From: Ampullaceana balthica
Lineage: Eukaryota; Mollusca; Gastropoda; Lymnaeidae
NCBI GenBank assembly: GCA_944989445.1
Contig: CALYLW010001399.1
Span: 1-64,000 of the forward strand
DNA: 64,000 nucleotides
Direction of reading: 5' to 3'
Shown here: positions 1 to 9,853 of the stretch, piece by piece
Position numbering within the stretch: position 1 is the stretch's first letter
How the letters are laid out: every line of letters begins with the position of its first letter
Made by a program: the position numbers and the translations under genes
The notes under the pieces: model-generated
Databases searched by the model: none
What the model was told of the DNA's origin: nothing
Seen by the model: the letters and a program-made list of their open reading frames with translations, nothing else

Positions 1-697
1 TGGGGATACGGTGGTCGAGTGGCAGTGATAATAAACCATTTATTAAATATAATAGTGCTTATTGCTCTTGTGAGTGTGGCTGTGTAATTGTTCACCACCA
101 AACCCCTAGACAACGATGCCACTCACAATCAACGATTTGTGACTGTGACCCGTCCTTAGCCTGAAAATGATGTTTTGTGATTGTTCGAAGTATTCATCAC
201 TTTTTGGATGGTTTTCTTTGAGCTCGGACCATCTTTCAGATTCATTATCTTGGTTGAAAAAGAAATTTTAATGAAATATAAAACAAAATGATATATCAAG
301 CATTGTTAATCAAATTGATGTTGCAAGGATGTTACTATTATTACTCAATGGTCTCAAATTTATAAACAAAGTTGTTAAGCCTCATGATCTGAAGACACTC
401 CACTTTCATTTTTTAGATTTTTGCTTCATTTTCATATATTTAACATTTAATCTTGACCCCACTTACTTGTTTGAACCTGTAAAAATCAACAACCGGATAA
501 GATTCAAATCCGATTGTAGGTTCTATAGTGTAGTGGTCTAGATGCCATGCTATTTTTAATACAGATTAAAGAGAATACAAACAGATGTTGTATAGAACTA
601 ATGTATAAATGGAGAGTAAATGCTCCTTGATTTTAAAGGTTAAAACTTTTTTTTTGTGGCTGGACTAAGTCCTTTTTACAAACAATTTCTATTTCAG
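1..697. other. Left-edge non-coding stretch
   Basis: AT-rich sequence without a convincing exon. Bases 10-25 resemble the A-box start of the tRNA-derived SINE found at 40381-40665, but the similarity stops there. Bases 681-697 are a pyrimidine-rich tract ending in CAG, read as the acceptor of the next exon. Confidence 0.4.
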
Positions 698-870
698 ATT
701 ATGTTCTAAGTTGTGAAGCTTGGCGGGCCTTGGTCAAGACAAACCCAGAACTCAATGTTTCTATGGCAGTCTATGTCCAAACAATTTCTAGTCTTCAAAT
801 TTTATCACCGGCTATACCTCTGGTGTCTTTAGCGTGGTATAAGGGTCTTTGCTTCACTTCTGAGTTGGAG
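698..870 (+). CDS. Internal exon, possible F-box protein (FBXO33/39-like)
   Basis: The 173-bp stretch is open only in the third frame and lies between a pyrimidine tract ending TTTCAG and a GTAGGT donor. It enters with two bases of a split codon and ends on a codon boundary. The 57 codons start YVLSCEAWRALVKTNPEL and contain LSPAIPLVSL. The spacing W..L...NP.L.V followed by a short hydrophobic block and P.IPL resembles the region after the F-box in FBXO33/FBXO39-type proteins, substrate-recognition subunits of SCF ubiquitin ligases. No F-box itself is visible and no neighbouring exon was found, so the gene extends outside the window or across transposon-filled introns. The exon is fairly likely; the family name is a weak inference. 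Confidence 0.5.
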
Positions 871-1373
871 GTAGGTCTAAAGCTCAACTTAATTTTTTAA
901 AATTTATATTCCTAATCGTTTATTTATTAAAAAAATAAAAATAAAAATTCGGCAACGCGATTATTCAAAAATGATTTATAGACAAATATTATCCCTTTAG
1001 TTAAAAATCGTTTTGCATGCTTATTGGCTTTATACACAATATGACTTATTAAGTTGTTAATAAAATAAAGTTTTAAAAACAGCAGTTAACTTGTGTACCA
1101 TTCAAATAACACAACCTATAAAAAGAATTAATTCTAAATCATTTCACTACATATTGCATAAAATTTAAAAATAAAAATATTCTAGTTGTCCATTTTTTCA
1201 CTGGCTTTTCATAACAAAATTAAGTATAGGATATTATTAAGTTAAAAAGGAATGATCTGAAGTTATTTTGACACATTTTAGATAATCGTCTAAAAACTAA
1301 AATTATTTTAATGATTTATTTCACTTTTTAAAATTTTCACAGTTTACATACAATCTTAAGTGTATCATTTTTT
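871..1373. other. AT-rich intronic or intergenic stretch
   Basis: Follows the GTAGGT donor. It contains only short homopolymer-rich sequence and no open frame, repeat or RNA signal that I recognise. Confidence 0.4.
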
Positions 1374-1768
1374 TTTCTTCTTCTTCGTTCTCAATCTGAG
1401 TATTGCGTGCCGACGAGTTTTGCGCCAATTGGCCCGTGGTCTCCGACTGCAGCCTGCTGTTTTTTCTGGATGTGCTTCCATAGCCTTTGGTTACAACAAA
1501 TTAGGCAGAACATGTTCCGCAAACTTCGAATTGGAGAAAGCGAAATGTGCCTCTGCGGGAAAGCTGCTGAAAATGCGGAACATGTTCTCCAAACTTGCCC
1601 CCTGTACCACCATACCCGGACAGACATATGGCCCCAGGAAGCTACCCTCGATGACAAACTCTATGGCGGACTGGATCAACTGTCAGCCACAGCGCAGTTC
1701 ATCACAAATATAGGACTTGCTGCCTAAATCCTCTATCAAAAGATTTGAGAACGAAGAAGAACAACCAA
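1374..1768 (+). mobile_element. LINE 3' fragment (C-terminal zinc-knuckle region)
   Basis: A frame ending at 1727 reads MFRKLRIGESEMCLCG, then AEHVLQTCPLY, giving a C-x-C-x8-H-x4-C knuckle followed by a tail ending at LAA and a stop. This is the C-terminal end typical of I/Jockey-type non-LTR retrotransposon polyproteins. Upstream coding is missing, so the copy is strongly 5'-truncated. The fragment is bracketed by an imperfect inverted repeat: TTCTTCTTCTTCGTTCTCAA (1374-1393) on the left and TTTGAGAACGAAGAAGAA (about 1743-1760) on the right. The right copy is the expected 3' tail. The left, inverted copy is not normal for a LINE. Confidence 0.7.
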
Positions 1769-1871
1769 GATAAACCAAATTCACCTTACTTATGGTTATG
1801 TGTTAAGGGCATGAAAACCTTTGATGTTAGCTAAAAATATAATTTTCAAGTATCTACAGGAAAGTTACATA

Positions 1872-1965
1872 CAGTAGGGCCCGCTTAAGTTGACGGCCTC
1901 GGGGTATGAAAAATGGCACCAAGATACCCGATACCCAAGTTAAACGAAAACCAATATGGCAGCAA
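1872..1965 (+). mobile_element. Possible pogo/Tc1-type element end
   Basis: The sequence TA-CAGTAGGGCCCGCTTAAGTTG begins at 1870. A closely similar start, TA-CAGTGGGGCCCACTTAACTCG, occurs at 63785. Both follow the dinucleotide TA, the target of Tc1/mariner-pogo elements. No transposase or partner end was found. Confidence 0.35.
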
Positions 1966-2307
1966 AATATTAACATGCGCTTGAAATTTCTTTATATTTA
2001 TAACATGATGTGCGTTAATTAATGATGGGACTATTAATCGGAATCGTATCAGAATATCAGGACCCTATTTCTTCACTCTTTCCGAAGGTTGTTAAGACCT
2101 TTTGTTTTTAAGGACCGTTTCAGTTTAAATATAACCCTTTATTGCGTTAGCGCGGCTTTTTTTCACTAGTACATAACTACATGTATAAGGAATTCATCTA
2201 GTCCTGCCCGGCACATCTCGTGCGCGCCACCCCGTCCCCTCAGCTTACAATGGACTCAGAATTCCTTCGGTAACTTGAGTGCTAATCGGACTATATATTT
2301 CATATAT
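1966..2307. other. Left flank of the LTR retrotransposon
   Basis: No gene recognised. It contains a few moderately GC-rich stretches with repeated motifs such as TGGACTCAGAATTC that resemble parts of the LTR (TATCAATGAATTCTGAGTCGGA at 2509 onward). It could therefore include a degenerate older LTR piece. It does not continue the hAT sequence present on the right flank of the element. Confidence 0.3.
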
Positions 2308-3068
2308 TGTGGAGGACCNTGGAGGACCTGGGTTGAAATAATTGAGAACCTTCGGTTAAATATTTGAGAGGGGAGCGGACGGTAGGTAGGCGACGTACCT
2401 GAAATGTAATGATGCGCTCAGACAATTACCGGAAAGTATTCCGGCCTCTCCATTCCCCCCCCCCACCCCCAGGTACGGGATGTTGGGTGGTCAAATGCGC
2501 ATAGATCGTATCAATGAATTCTGAGTCGGACGTAGGACTTGGGAAAACGCCTATGCGCTCACGCCCGGCGACCACGCCGATGTATCAATGAACTCTGAAT
2601 GGACCACGGAACGTGAGGAATACACCTAACACCTCACGTCTGGTTGATTGGATCAGCTATTAAGGGGCGTTGGTTGTAAGGAAGACAACAGTTATTTATC
2701 ATTGTGACTTGTAAAGAAAGTCACGGATAAAACCGGGAAAGAATTCGTGGGGGGAAATTAAGGGTCGAAGGTTAATAGATTAAACTTTGACACCTCGAGG
2801 GAAACCGAGGATATAAGGCGAGAGTTTAGAGTGTTTAAAGGAGAGAACAACCCACCCCGGGGTAAGAGAGCAGTTTAGGGAGTCACCCACGAGAGACTTG
2901 GACAGACCAGGACAGACCTAGAGAGATAGAGAGAGAGAGAGAGTCGTAGAGATAGAGAGCTGATGTAACCAGAAGTTATGCCTAATAAAGAGAAGAACTG
3001 TTAGCTGCCTTTGTTTTGAGTATGCGAGTTGAAGAGTCAGTCAAGAAGTACGACGAAGGAGCTTTACA
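2308..3068 (+). repeat. 5' LTR of the Ty3/gypsy element
   Basis: It starts TGTGGAGG and ends TTACA. A TATA-like motif ATATAAGG is at 2811-2818 and AATAAA at 2984-2989, so the U3/R boundary should lie between them. Just inside the start, TGGAGGACC occurs twice around a single N at 2319. The second copy (3' LTR) has it once. Confidence 0.93.
2319..2319. other. Undetermined base inside a duplicated motif
   Basis: This is the only N I noticed in the window. It lies between two copies of TGGAGGACC, whereas the 3' LTR has one copy. This pattern is typical of a contig join or collapsed repeat, so adjacency of sequence left and right of 2319 should be treated with caution. Confidence 0.8.
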
Positions 3069-3069
3069 A

Positions 3070-3088
3070 TGGTGGCATAGCGGTGGGA
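3070..3088 (+). other. Primer-binding site of the Ty3/gypsy element
   Basis: Immediately after the LTR (one spacer base) comes TGGTGGCATAGCGGTGGGA, followed by TTTGACC. It starts with TGG, the complement of tRNA CCA. The complement of the longer stretch resembles a tRNA T-arm (TTCAAATCCCACCGC), most like a leucine tRNA, but the spacing is not exact. The tRNA identity is inference. Confidence 0.6.
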
Positions 3089-3146
3089 TTTGACCTTACA
3101 GCGTCTTCGAGGAGAAAAGCTCTTTATTCCTATCATATTGACTGTA

Positions 3147-3974
3147 ATGCACAGTGCACGATCCAGTTCCAGTCGAACAAAACCGAAAATGGCCACAGCT
3201 CTTAATAACCTAACCACCTTCAATGGAACCTCTGCCTGGCAGACGTTTATTGTGCAATTTGAGTCGTCAGCTAAAATTTTGAAATGGAACCAGGAGGAGA
3301 AACTTCTTTACCTAGGCGTCTCATTAAAGGATGCTGCTGCTGACTTCGCCTATAACGAGATTGGCGAAGAGGAAAGAAATACCTTTGACAAATTGAAAGA
3401 CGCACTGGCGGATAGATTCAGCGACCATAGAACACCAGCATTCTTTCAAAACTTATTGGAAAGAAGAAATTTTCTCAGCTCGGAAACGACAGCGGAGTAT
3501 GCGACTGATCTAAAAAGGTTGGTCGTCAAGAGCTTTCCCACGGCAGATCAAACCACACGTGATGCCATCGGTTTTAAACAATTTCTTCGTGGACTTCCAG
3601 ACCAGTCGATGGTGTCACAAGTGGGCATAATGGCCATGCCACCCACTGTAGACAAGGCGAGAGCTGCCCTTGACCAGCTTCTAAATTTGAGGGACAACGT
3701 GTGTGTGCCGGGGCAGAAGGTGGCATCAGTTGCTACAGACCAGTTAGTGCGAGAAATACGCGAGCTCAAGGACGACATCAGATCACTCATCACCTCGCAA
3801 AGAGAGCCATTTCGTCAATCGGTACATGAACCGAGGCCACGTCAATCGGTACCTGAACCGAGGTCATATAGGAGGGCGGAGCCTAGATGCTATAACTGCA
3901 ACCAAACCGGGCATATTTCAAGAAACTGCCCCAACAGAAGACCAGGAGGACGAAATCCTCAACGTTTAAACTAA
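3147..3974 (+). CDS. gag: Gag of the Ty3/gypsy element
   Basis: Structural protein that forms the virus-like particle and packages element RNA. The frame is open from before 3100. The first ATG is at 3147 and a second at 3189 (MATALNNLTTFNG) fits the usual gag start equally well. The central part (WQTFIVQFESSAKILKW, then GVSLKDAAADFAYNEI) is the retrotransposon capsid region. The C-terminal part has a basic, arginine-rich stretch and one CCHC knuckle, CYNCNQTGHISRNCP. The stop at 3972 directly follows a T TTA AAC heptamer (3965-3971), implying -1 frameshifting into pol. The gag frame is intact. Confidence 0.92.
   Translation: MHSARSSSSRTKPKMATALNNLTTFNGTSAWQTFIVQFESSAKILKWNQEEKLLYLGVSLKDAAADFAYNEIGEEERNTFDKLKDALADRFSDHRTPAFFQNLLERRNFLSSETTAEYATDLKRLVVKSFPTADQTTRDAIGFKQFLRGLPDQSMVSQVGIMAMPPTVDKARAALDQLLNLRDNVCVPGQKVASVATDQLVREIRELKDDIRSLITSQREPFRQSVHEPRPRQSVPEPRSYRRAEPRCYNCNQTGHISRNCPNRRPGGRNPQRLN
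3965..3971 (+). promoter_or_regulatory. -1 ribosomal frameshift slippery site (T TTA AAC)
   Basis: In the gag frame the bases divide as T TTA AAC followed by the stop TAA at 3972. This is the X XXY YYZ pattern of efficient -1 slippage sites. Pol lies in the -1 frame and is open back through this point, so slippage would produce Gag-Pol. A GC-rich stretch (3980-4000) follows at the distance where a stimulatory structure would be expected; I did not fold it. Confidence 0.75.
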
Positions 3975-4021
3975 ATCAGGCCGCCTCAGGGAACCGCTTC
4001 CAAAATGTTAGATCACAAACA

Positions 4022-7000
4022 ATGAGTGCTGTCTATGTGCCAGTGGTGATCTGTGGAGTTGACACTCAGTTCTTATTAGATACAGGGGCGGCCGTGACGA
4101 TATTATCAAGGAGAGTTTTTAGTAAAATCCACCAACAATTAACATTAAATGACCACCTGGTTCCATTGCATCTCCAGTCGGCCAGTGGTTCGTCAGTGAA
4201 ACTTTATGGAGTCTGTGATATAGATTTAATTCTAGACAACAAGAAATACCCATGGACGGTTCACATTGCTGACATAGCAGAGGATGGTTACCTAGGATTT
4301 GATTTCCTAGGTCACTACAATTTTTCATTTTCCATTAAACGTGGACTAAATCTGCATAGACATAAAGTGCCCGTGGTGACAAAATTTATAAATTCAGTAA
4401 CTCAGCCGGATAAAAGTTTTACATGTATAAGGACACTTTATGAGGAAACGTTGAAAACCAGTGGGCTAAATGAGGAAGAACAGGAAAAATTGTGGTTTTC
4501 ATTACAAAGGAACAAAGACCTATTTTCAACCTCTTCATTAGACGTGGGTAGGACATCAATAATTAAGCACGAAATTCCGACAGGAGATGCCAGACCTATA
4601 AAAATTCCTCCCCGACGACCTCCAAGAGCTTTTGAAAATGAAGTTGATGACGTCATTGCTGCTCAACTTGAAGCGGGAATTATTAGAGAGTCAAAATCCC
4701 CGTGGTCAGCGCCATTGCATTTTATTAGGAAGAAAAACAACGAGGTTCGAGTGGTATGTGATTATAGGGAACTAAATAAGGTCACTCAAAAGGATAGTTT
4801 TCCACTCCCTAGGTGCAATGAACTAATAGAGGCAATGGCAAGTGCAAAATATTTTTGTTCCTTGGATCTACAATCAGCATACTACCAGATAGAAGTAGAG
4901 GAAAAGGATAAGGCCAAAACAGCTTTTTCCACGCTGAATGGCCACTATGAATACAACGTAACGCCCATGGGATTGACAGGAGCACCCGCAACATTTCAAA
5001 GATGTATGGAAACGGTTTTCAAAGGCCTCAATTATAGGACCTTAGTTGTGTTCATCGATGACATTTGTATTTTTGGTGAGACTTTTCAGCAGTGTTTGGA
5101 GCGTTTCGAGGAAGCTATGTCGAGATTGAGGCAGGCAGGACTTAAACTGAAACCAGAAAAATGTGTTCTTTTCAAACCCGAGACTAGATTCTTGGGTTAT
5201 GTTGTGTCAGGTGAAGGAGTTAAGACTGACCCCGAAAAGGTGGAGGCTATTGTTCAATTTCCTAAACCACAAAATGTGTCGGCGTTGAGGAGTTTTCTTG
5301 GAATGGCATCATATTACAGAAGATGGATAAAAGGGCACTCAACTATCGCCGCGCCTTTAAATCGTTTATTAGAAGGACGTAAGAATAAGACTTTAGATTG
5401 GAACGAAGAGTGTCAACTAGCATTCTCGAAATTAAAACAATGTTTGGTGTCCTCAGACATTATGGCACAACCACAAAACGATGGCGGTAGCTTTATAATT
5501 GACTGTGACGCGAGTGCTACGGCTATAGGATGCACTCTTTCCCAAATGCAGTGGTCGAATCGTGAGCAGCAACTGATTGAGAGACCAATTTACCATGCCA
5601 GTAAGTCTCTAAATCGAGCAGAGAGACGTTATTGTGTGACTCGACGTGAACTTCTGGCAGTTGTGACATTCGCCAATCAGTTTCGACATTTTCTCTTAGG
5701 AAGGAAGTTCATTGTTAGGACTGACCATAGTTCCCTGAGATGGTTACTATCGTTCCGTAATCCCACAGATCAAATAGCAAGATGGATAGAACTATTGTCA
5801 CAATTTGATTTCGACATTGAGCATCGTAGTGGAACAAAGCACAACAACGCCGATTTTTTATCTAGAAGTGAACGAGAAGGTTGTCTATTTTATAACAAAG
5901 ATGAGATACTACAGGACCTCCCTTGTCACGGTTGTGATCTGTGCACTAGGAGATTCCGACAATGGTCAGAATTTTATAAGGAAGAAGACATTATTCCAAT
6001 TTCCACGACTAGTAGCCAGTGGCCCGAGAATGTTGTTGTGAAACTTAATATGGTGACCACCCGCAGCAAGAGACTAGATCAAGTTAACTCCCCGGCTGTG
6101 TCGACGGCAGGTACAATGGGTGACAATAATGGCACGCGGGATACGCCCCTCCATTCCAGTGACGATCGTGAATTACCTTGTACTGATGGATCCGCACCCA
6201 ATGTCCTGACTGAGAATGAGTCAGGGGAGGCGTTTAATACAGGGAATAATACACATCAATTCTTTGAAGGGCTTGATGTATCCAAAGAAATGCTTAGAAA
6301 TTTGCAACAAGAAGATAAAGATTTAAGCCATGTCTTTAAGTGGATTAAAAATAAAACAAAACCAAAGAGAGAGGAGATTAGTGGAGAGTCACCGGCAGTT
6401 AGAAACCTATGGTTAAATCTGGACTTACTTATCGTTGTGGACGGAGTGTTGTGTAAACGTTGGTTTAATCCCGGTCGCAAGGACGAAAATTTAAAGATTA
6501 TGCTACCAAAGGCTCTAGTAGACACCGTCTTGATAAAAATGCATGCGTCAGTTTATGCTGGTCATCTGGGCATAAACAAGGTCCTAGACAATGTTAGGAA
6601 GTACTACAGTTGGTACAAAATGAAAAGAGACATTCAAGTGTTCATTACAAACTGTTCTACCTGTCAGCACACTAAACGTCCTCACGCAAACAGTTCAGCA
6701 AAGTTACAATCATTCCTAACAGGATCTCCTTTACAAAGAGTATGTACTGATTTTATTGGTCCTCTGCCTGTGACTGATAAAGGAAACAGATACATTCTAG
6801 TAGTCGTGGATGCTTTCACCAAATATACACAAGCATACGCACTGCCAGATTGTTCAGCGGAGACTACAGCGTCTACCTTGGTGAGTGAATTTTTCTCTAT
6901 TTTTGGCTGTCCCTTAGAGTTACATTCAGATCAAGGATCCAATTACCAAAGTAAACTGTTTAAACAAGTTATGGAAATACTTGAAATCAACCAGACTAGA

Positions 7001-7357
7001 ACCTCATCTTTTCACCCCGCCAGCAACGGGCAAGTTGAACGTTTTAACTCCGTGCTGATAAAGATGATATCAGCTTTCGTCACCGAAAACCAAAAGGACT
7101 GGGATGTCCACCTTCCACTGTTAACCAGTGCGTACAGAACCCACAAACATCCCAGCACCGGCTACAGCCCTAATTACCTGATGTTTGGGCGGGAACTCTA
7201 CCAGCCCATTCACCTTTCAATGGGAGCTCCGTTACCTGAGAAAAGTCTCAGTCAGCCCGTGCCGGAGTACGTGTTAAAGTTGGAACAAAAGTTGGACGAG
7301 ATTTATGCGACAGCCAGGAAACCACCTGAGAACAGCAGCGCAGCGTCAGAAACGTGA
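4022..7357 (+). CDS. pol: Pol of the Ty3/gypsy element (3' end out of frame)
   Basis: Enzyme polyprotein. The first ATG is at 4022, but the frame is open back to the gag overlap, so synthesis is probably by frameshifting. Protease: LLDTGAA at residues 18-24. Reverse transcriptase about 190-400, with the active site FIDD at 344-347. RNase H about 485-620, with DCDAS at 494-498 and TDHSS at 567-571. Integrase: HHCC finger around 841-882, catalytic D910, D970, E1006. A spacer of about 200 residues (620-820) separates RNase H and integrase. The frame runs into a stop at 7355 because one extra base near 7322 displaces the end of integrase; the rest continues in the next frame to 7685. Confidence 0.93.
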   Translation: MSAVYVPVVICGVDTQFLLDTGAAVTILSRRVFSKIHQQLTLNDHLVPLHLQSASGSSVKLYGVCDIDLILDNKKYPWTVHIADIAEDGYLGFDFLGHYNFSFSIKRGLNLHRHKVPVVTKFINSVTQPDKSFTCIRTLYEETLKTSGLNEEEQEKLWFSLQRNKDLFSTSSLDVGRTSIIKHEIPTGDARPIKIPPRRPPRAFENEVDDVIAAQLEAGIIRESKSPWSAPLHFIRKKNNEVRVVCDYRELNKVTQKDSFPLPRCNELIEAMASAKYFCSLDLQSAYYQIEVEEKDKAKTAFSTLNGHYEYNVTPMGLTGAPATFQRCMETVFKGLNYRTLVVFIDDICIFGETFQQCLERFEEAMSRLRQAGLKLKPEKCVLFKPETRFLGYVVSGEGVKTDPEKVEAIVQFPKPQNVSALRSFLGMASYYRRWIKGHSTIAAPLNRLLEGRKNKTLDWNEECQLAFSKLKQCLVSSDIMAQPQNDGGSFIIDCDASATAIGCTLSQMQWSNREQQLIERPIYHASKSLNRAERRYCVTRRELLAVVTFANQFRHFLLGRKFIVRTDHSSLRWLLSFRNPTDQIARWIELLSQFDFDIEHRSGTKHNNADFLSRSEREGCLFYNKDEILQDLPCHGCDLCTRRFRQWSEFYKEEDIIPISTTSSQWPENVVVKLNMVTTRSKRLDQVNSPAVSTAGTMGDNNGTRDTPLHSSDDRELPCTDGSAPNVLTENESGEAFNTGNNTHQFFEGLDVSKEMLRNLQQEDKDLSHVFKWIKNKTKPKREEISGESPAVRNLWLNLDLLIVVDGVLCKRWFNPGRKDENLKIMLPKALVDTVLIKMHASVYAGHLGINKVLDNVRKYYSWYKMKRDIQVFITNCSTCQHTKRPHANSSAKLQSFLTGSPLQRVCTDFIGPLPVTDKGNRYILVVVDAFTKYTQAYALPDCSAETTASTLVSEFFSIFGCPLELHSDQGSNYQSKLFKQVMEILEINQTRTSSFHPASNGQVERFNSVLIKMISAFVTENQKDWDVHLPLLTSAYRTHKHPSTGYSPNYLMFGRELYQPIHLSMGAPLPEKSLSQPVPEYVLKLEQKLDEIYATARKPPENSSAASET

Positions 7358-7685
7358 CCATGACGCCCGAGCTGTACATCACACATTCAATGTGGGAGAT
7401 GTTGTGTTGTATTTAGATTTGACTAAAAAGCTTGGTCGGAACCCTAAATTGAACCCCAATAAATGGTGTGGGCCATTCGTAATTAGTCGAAAATTTAGTG
7501 ATGTGTTATTCGAGATTCGTGGAGAAGGAAAAGTGAGGCCCAAAATAATTCACCACGATCGATTGAAATGCTACCATCATGACAATAATCTTCCAGATGG
7601 CATTTTAAAACTTCAAACGGACTGCTTGAAAAACAAATTAATGTGTGCTACTCCAGAGCTTCCAAAAGTCTTCATGGAGAATTAA
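7323..7685 (+). pseudogene. Displaced integrase C-terminal (GPY/F) segment
   Basis: This is the continuation of pol in another frame. It carries QRQKRDHDARA, VGDVVLYLD, WCGPFVISRKF and HHDRLKCY, the layout of the GPY/F module that follows the catalytic core of gypsy integrases. The break lies in AAACCACCTG around 7319-7328, where one C appears to be extra. Everything before and after is open, so this is a single recent lesion, or a sequencing error. Confidence 0.85.
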
Positions 7686-8603
7686 TGTTATTACAGACTT
7701 TTTTTATTTCTACTTCTGATAAAATGAAACGGACCTAACTCAAACTTTGACTTAAATTTCAACTGGTGTCCCTTGAAAAATTCTCTGTACTAGTTTTCTT
7801 TTCAGGTTAAATATGATACCGTTCATAACATACTTTATTATTCTATATTGATGGTTTATGAATTAAGATTGCACTCATTGATTAGTGTTTGTATTTTACG
7901 ATGCTTTGAAATTTAGACACAATTTTTTTGTGTGGTTCAGTTCTTGTGTGTGAAATTTTAATGTGTTATGAGCAGGTTATGTAGCTTGTAACATGCTTAC
8001 AATCTGATGAATTAGGTGCTTACATTGACCTACTTGTGTTTTGGTAGCATTGCTCCTTGAAACTATTTTGGAATTATGTTTATGATGCATAAATTTATTT
8101 TAACGGAAGATGACTATGATTTCTTACTATGTTTAGACTGAAGATGATATGCTTAATCAATTCCTTACCATATATTAGTTTCATAATCATTTGTTTTTAT
8201 ACTATATTGACATTACACATTGATTTTTTTTCTCTTTTCATATTTTCCTAACTATGGTTACAGTCTTAATGCTAACTGCTTACTGTTCAATGTACCTTGT
8301 TTTAATTAATGGTAGTTGTGTATGAGAGTTGAACTGCCAGGTATCTGACACAAATTGACAAACTAATTACACACTAGATTTGACAGACGTGTAGAGGTTG
8401 ACATAGAAGTGCAGGTGTAGGATAATAATGGTTGAGTATATGGGAGTTCAGTTGTTGCGGTACACACAATTTAGCGTCATTGTTAATTCGTATTTGAATA
8501 GTGCTGAGGGTCTTAGTCACTCAAAGCCATTTGAAGACAATTAAACATAACGCGGAGATGTTACGAAATGTCGGGACGACATTGTTTTGTAAACAGGGTG
8601 TAT
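7686..8603 (+). other. 3' non-coding region of the Ty3/gypsy element
   Basis: About 0.9 kb with no long frame, T-rich in the first half. The last bases before the 3' LTR (GTAAACAGGGTGTAT) contain only a short, weak purine run rather than a clear polypurine tract. No env-like membrane protein is seen. Confidence 0.7.
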
Positions 8604-9354
8604 TGTGGAGGACCTGGGTTGAAATAATTGAGAACCTTCGGTTAAATATTTGAGAGGGGAGCGGACGGTAGGTAGGCGACGTACCTGAAATGTAATGATG
8701 CGCTCAGACAATTACCGGAAAGTATTCCGGCCTCTCTCTTTCCCCCCCCCCACCCCCAGGTACGGGATGTTGGGTGGTCAAATGCGCATAAATCGTATCA
8801 ATGAATTCTGAGTCGGACGTAGGGACGTGGGAAAACGCCTATGCGCTCACGCCCGGCGACCACGCCGATGTATCAATGAACTCTGAATGGACCACGGAAC
8901 GTGAGGAATACACCTAACACCTCACGTCTGGTTGATTGGATCAGCTATTAAGGGGCGTTGGTTGTAAGGAAGACAACAGTTATTTATCATTGTGACTTGT
9001 AAAGAAAGTCACGGATAAAACCGGGAAAGAATTCGTGGGGGGAAATTAAGGGTCGAAGGTTAATAGATTAAACTTTGACACCTCGAGGGAAACCGAGGAT
9101 ATAAGGCGAGAGTTTAGAGTGTTTAAAGGAGAGAACAACCCACCCCGGGGTAAGAGAGCAGTTTAGGGAGTCACCCACGAGAGACTTGGACAGACCAGGA
9201 CAGACCTAGAGAGATAGAGAGAGAGAGAGTCGTAGAGATAGAGAGCTGATGTAACCAGAAGTTATGCCTAATAAAGAGAAGAACTGTTAGCTGCCTTTGT
9301 TTTGAGTATGCGAGTTGAAGAGTCAGTTAAGAAGTACGACGAAGGAACATTACA
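8604..9354 (+). repeat. 3' LTR of the Ty3/gypsy element
   Basis: Starts TGTGGAGGACC and ends TTACA, with the same internal TATA-like motif and AATAAA as the 5' copy. It differs from the 5' LTR in C-run length, GA-run length and isolated substitutions (for example GAAGGAACATTACA against GAAGGAGCTTTACA at the end). Confidence 0.93.
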
Positions 9355-9853
9355 ATACTGAGCCTGGATTTTCTCGGGAATGTTGAAGGTGTTTTTCTAG
9401 AAGTGGATCATACTGAGCAACTAGTTTGATCACAGAGAGAAAGTTTCCAACATTTTTATCCTCGTCCTTATGCAGATGTTCCTCCTGGCCACGAAGTGCC
9501 GAATTTTGTGAAACTCGAAACTTAATACAGGTAATTATTCTTTTCAAAATATCGCGCCAACGTTGTTTTTTCATTTGAATTTGAGCTTGGATCTGTGGAA
9601 GTATCATTTTTTTATTAGTAGAATGGCGCCCCTTAACCCTTAATGCTCAATGGGGGCGCCAAAATCGTGCTTGCCAACAGTTTTATAACGAAGATATTTG
9701 TTGAGCTCCAAATTCAATCTTGCAAACGTATTTAGGATACATTAGTTTACATCAAAATAAAATTAAATAATTAGTTTTAATACTCATTTTGGCGCCCCCT
9801 AACGTGGCGCCCGGGGACATATGTCCCCCCTGCTCCCCCTCGCTACGCCACTG
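9355..9853 (-). mobile_element. hAT transposon remnant (ZMYM1/TTF-type transposase piece)
   Basis: On the minus strand 9607-9355 encodes QRWRDILKRIITCIKF, LRGQEEHLHKDEDKNVGNFL and PLLEKHLQH, the segment after the TTF zinc finger in the DUF4371-containing hAT transposases. The right end at 9853 is the complement of CAGTGGCGTAGCGAGGG, a common hAT terminal repeat. The left part is cut off by the LTR element, and no continuation is visible left of 2308. This is a fragment, not a working gene. Confidence 0.75.

Larger units (their letters stand above)
2308..9354 (+). mobile_element. Ty3/gypsy LTR retrotransposon, nearly complete
   Basis: Two long terminal repeats (about 761 and 751 bp, beginning TGTGGAGGACC and ending TTACA) enclose a leader, gag, pol in the -1 frame and a long 3' non-coding stretch. 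The pol order is protease, reverse transcriptase, RNase H, integrase, the standard Ty3/gypsy order. The LTRs differ by only a handful of substitutions and short length changes in C and GA runs, so the insertion is young. Pol is broken near its end by one extra base. Flanking 4-mers are ATAT (left) and ATAC (right), so a target duplication is uncertain. There is no env-like frame. Confidence 0.95.

Noticed and set aside
10..25. SINE start at the left edge
   Set aside because: Only about 16 bases match the A box; the rest of the SINE is absent.
7686..8603. Possible env gene of the gypsy element
   Set aside because: No frame above about 60 codons and no membrane or signal segments.
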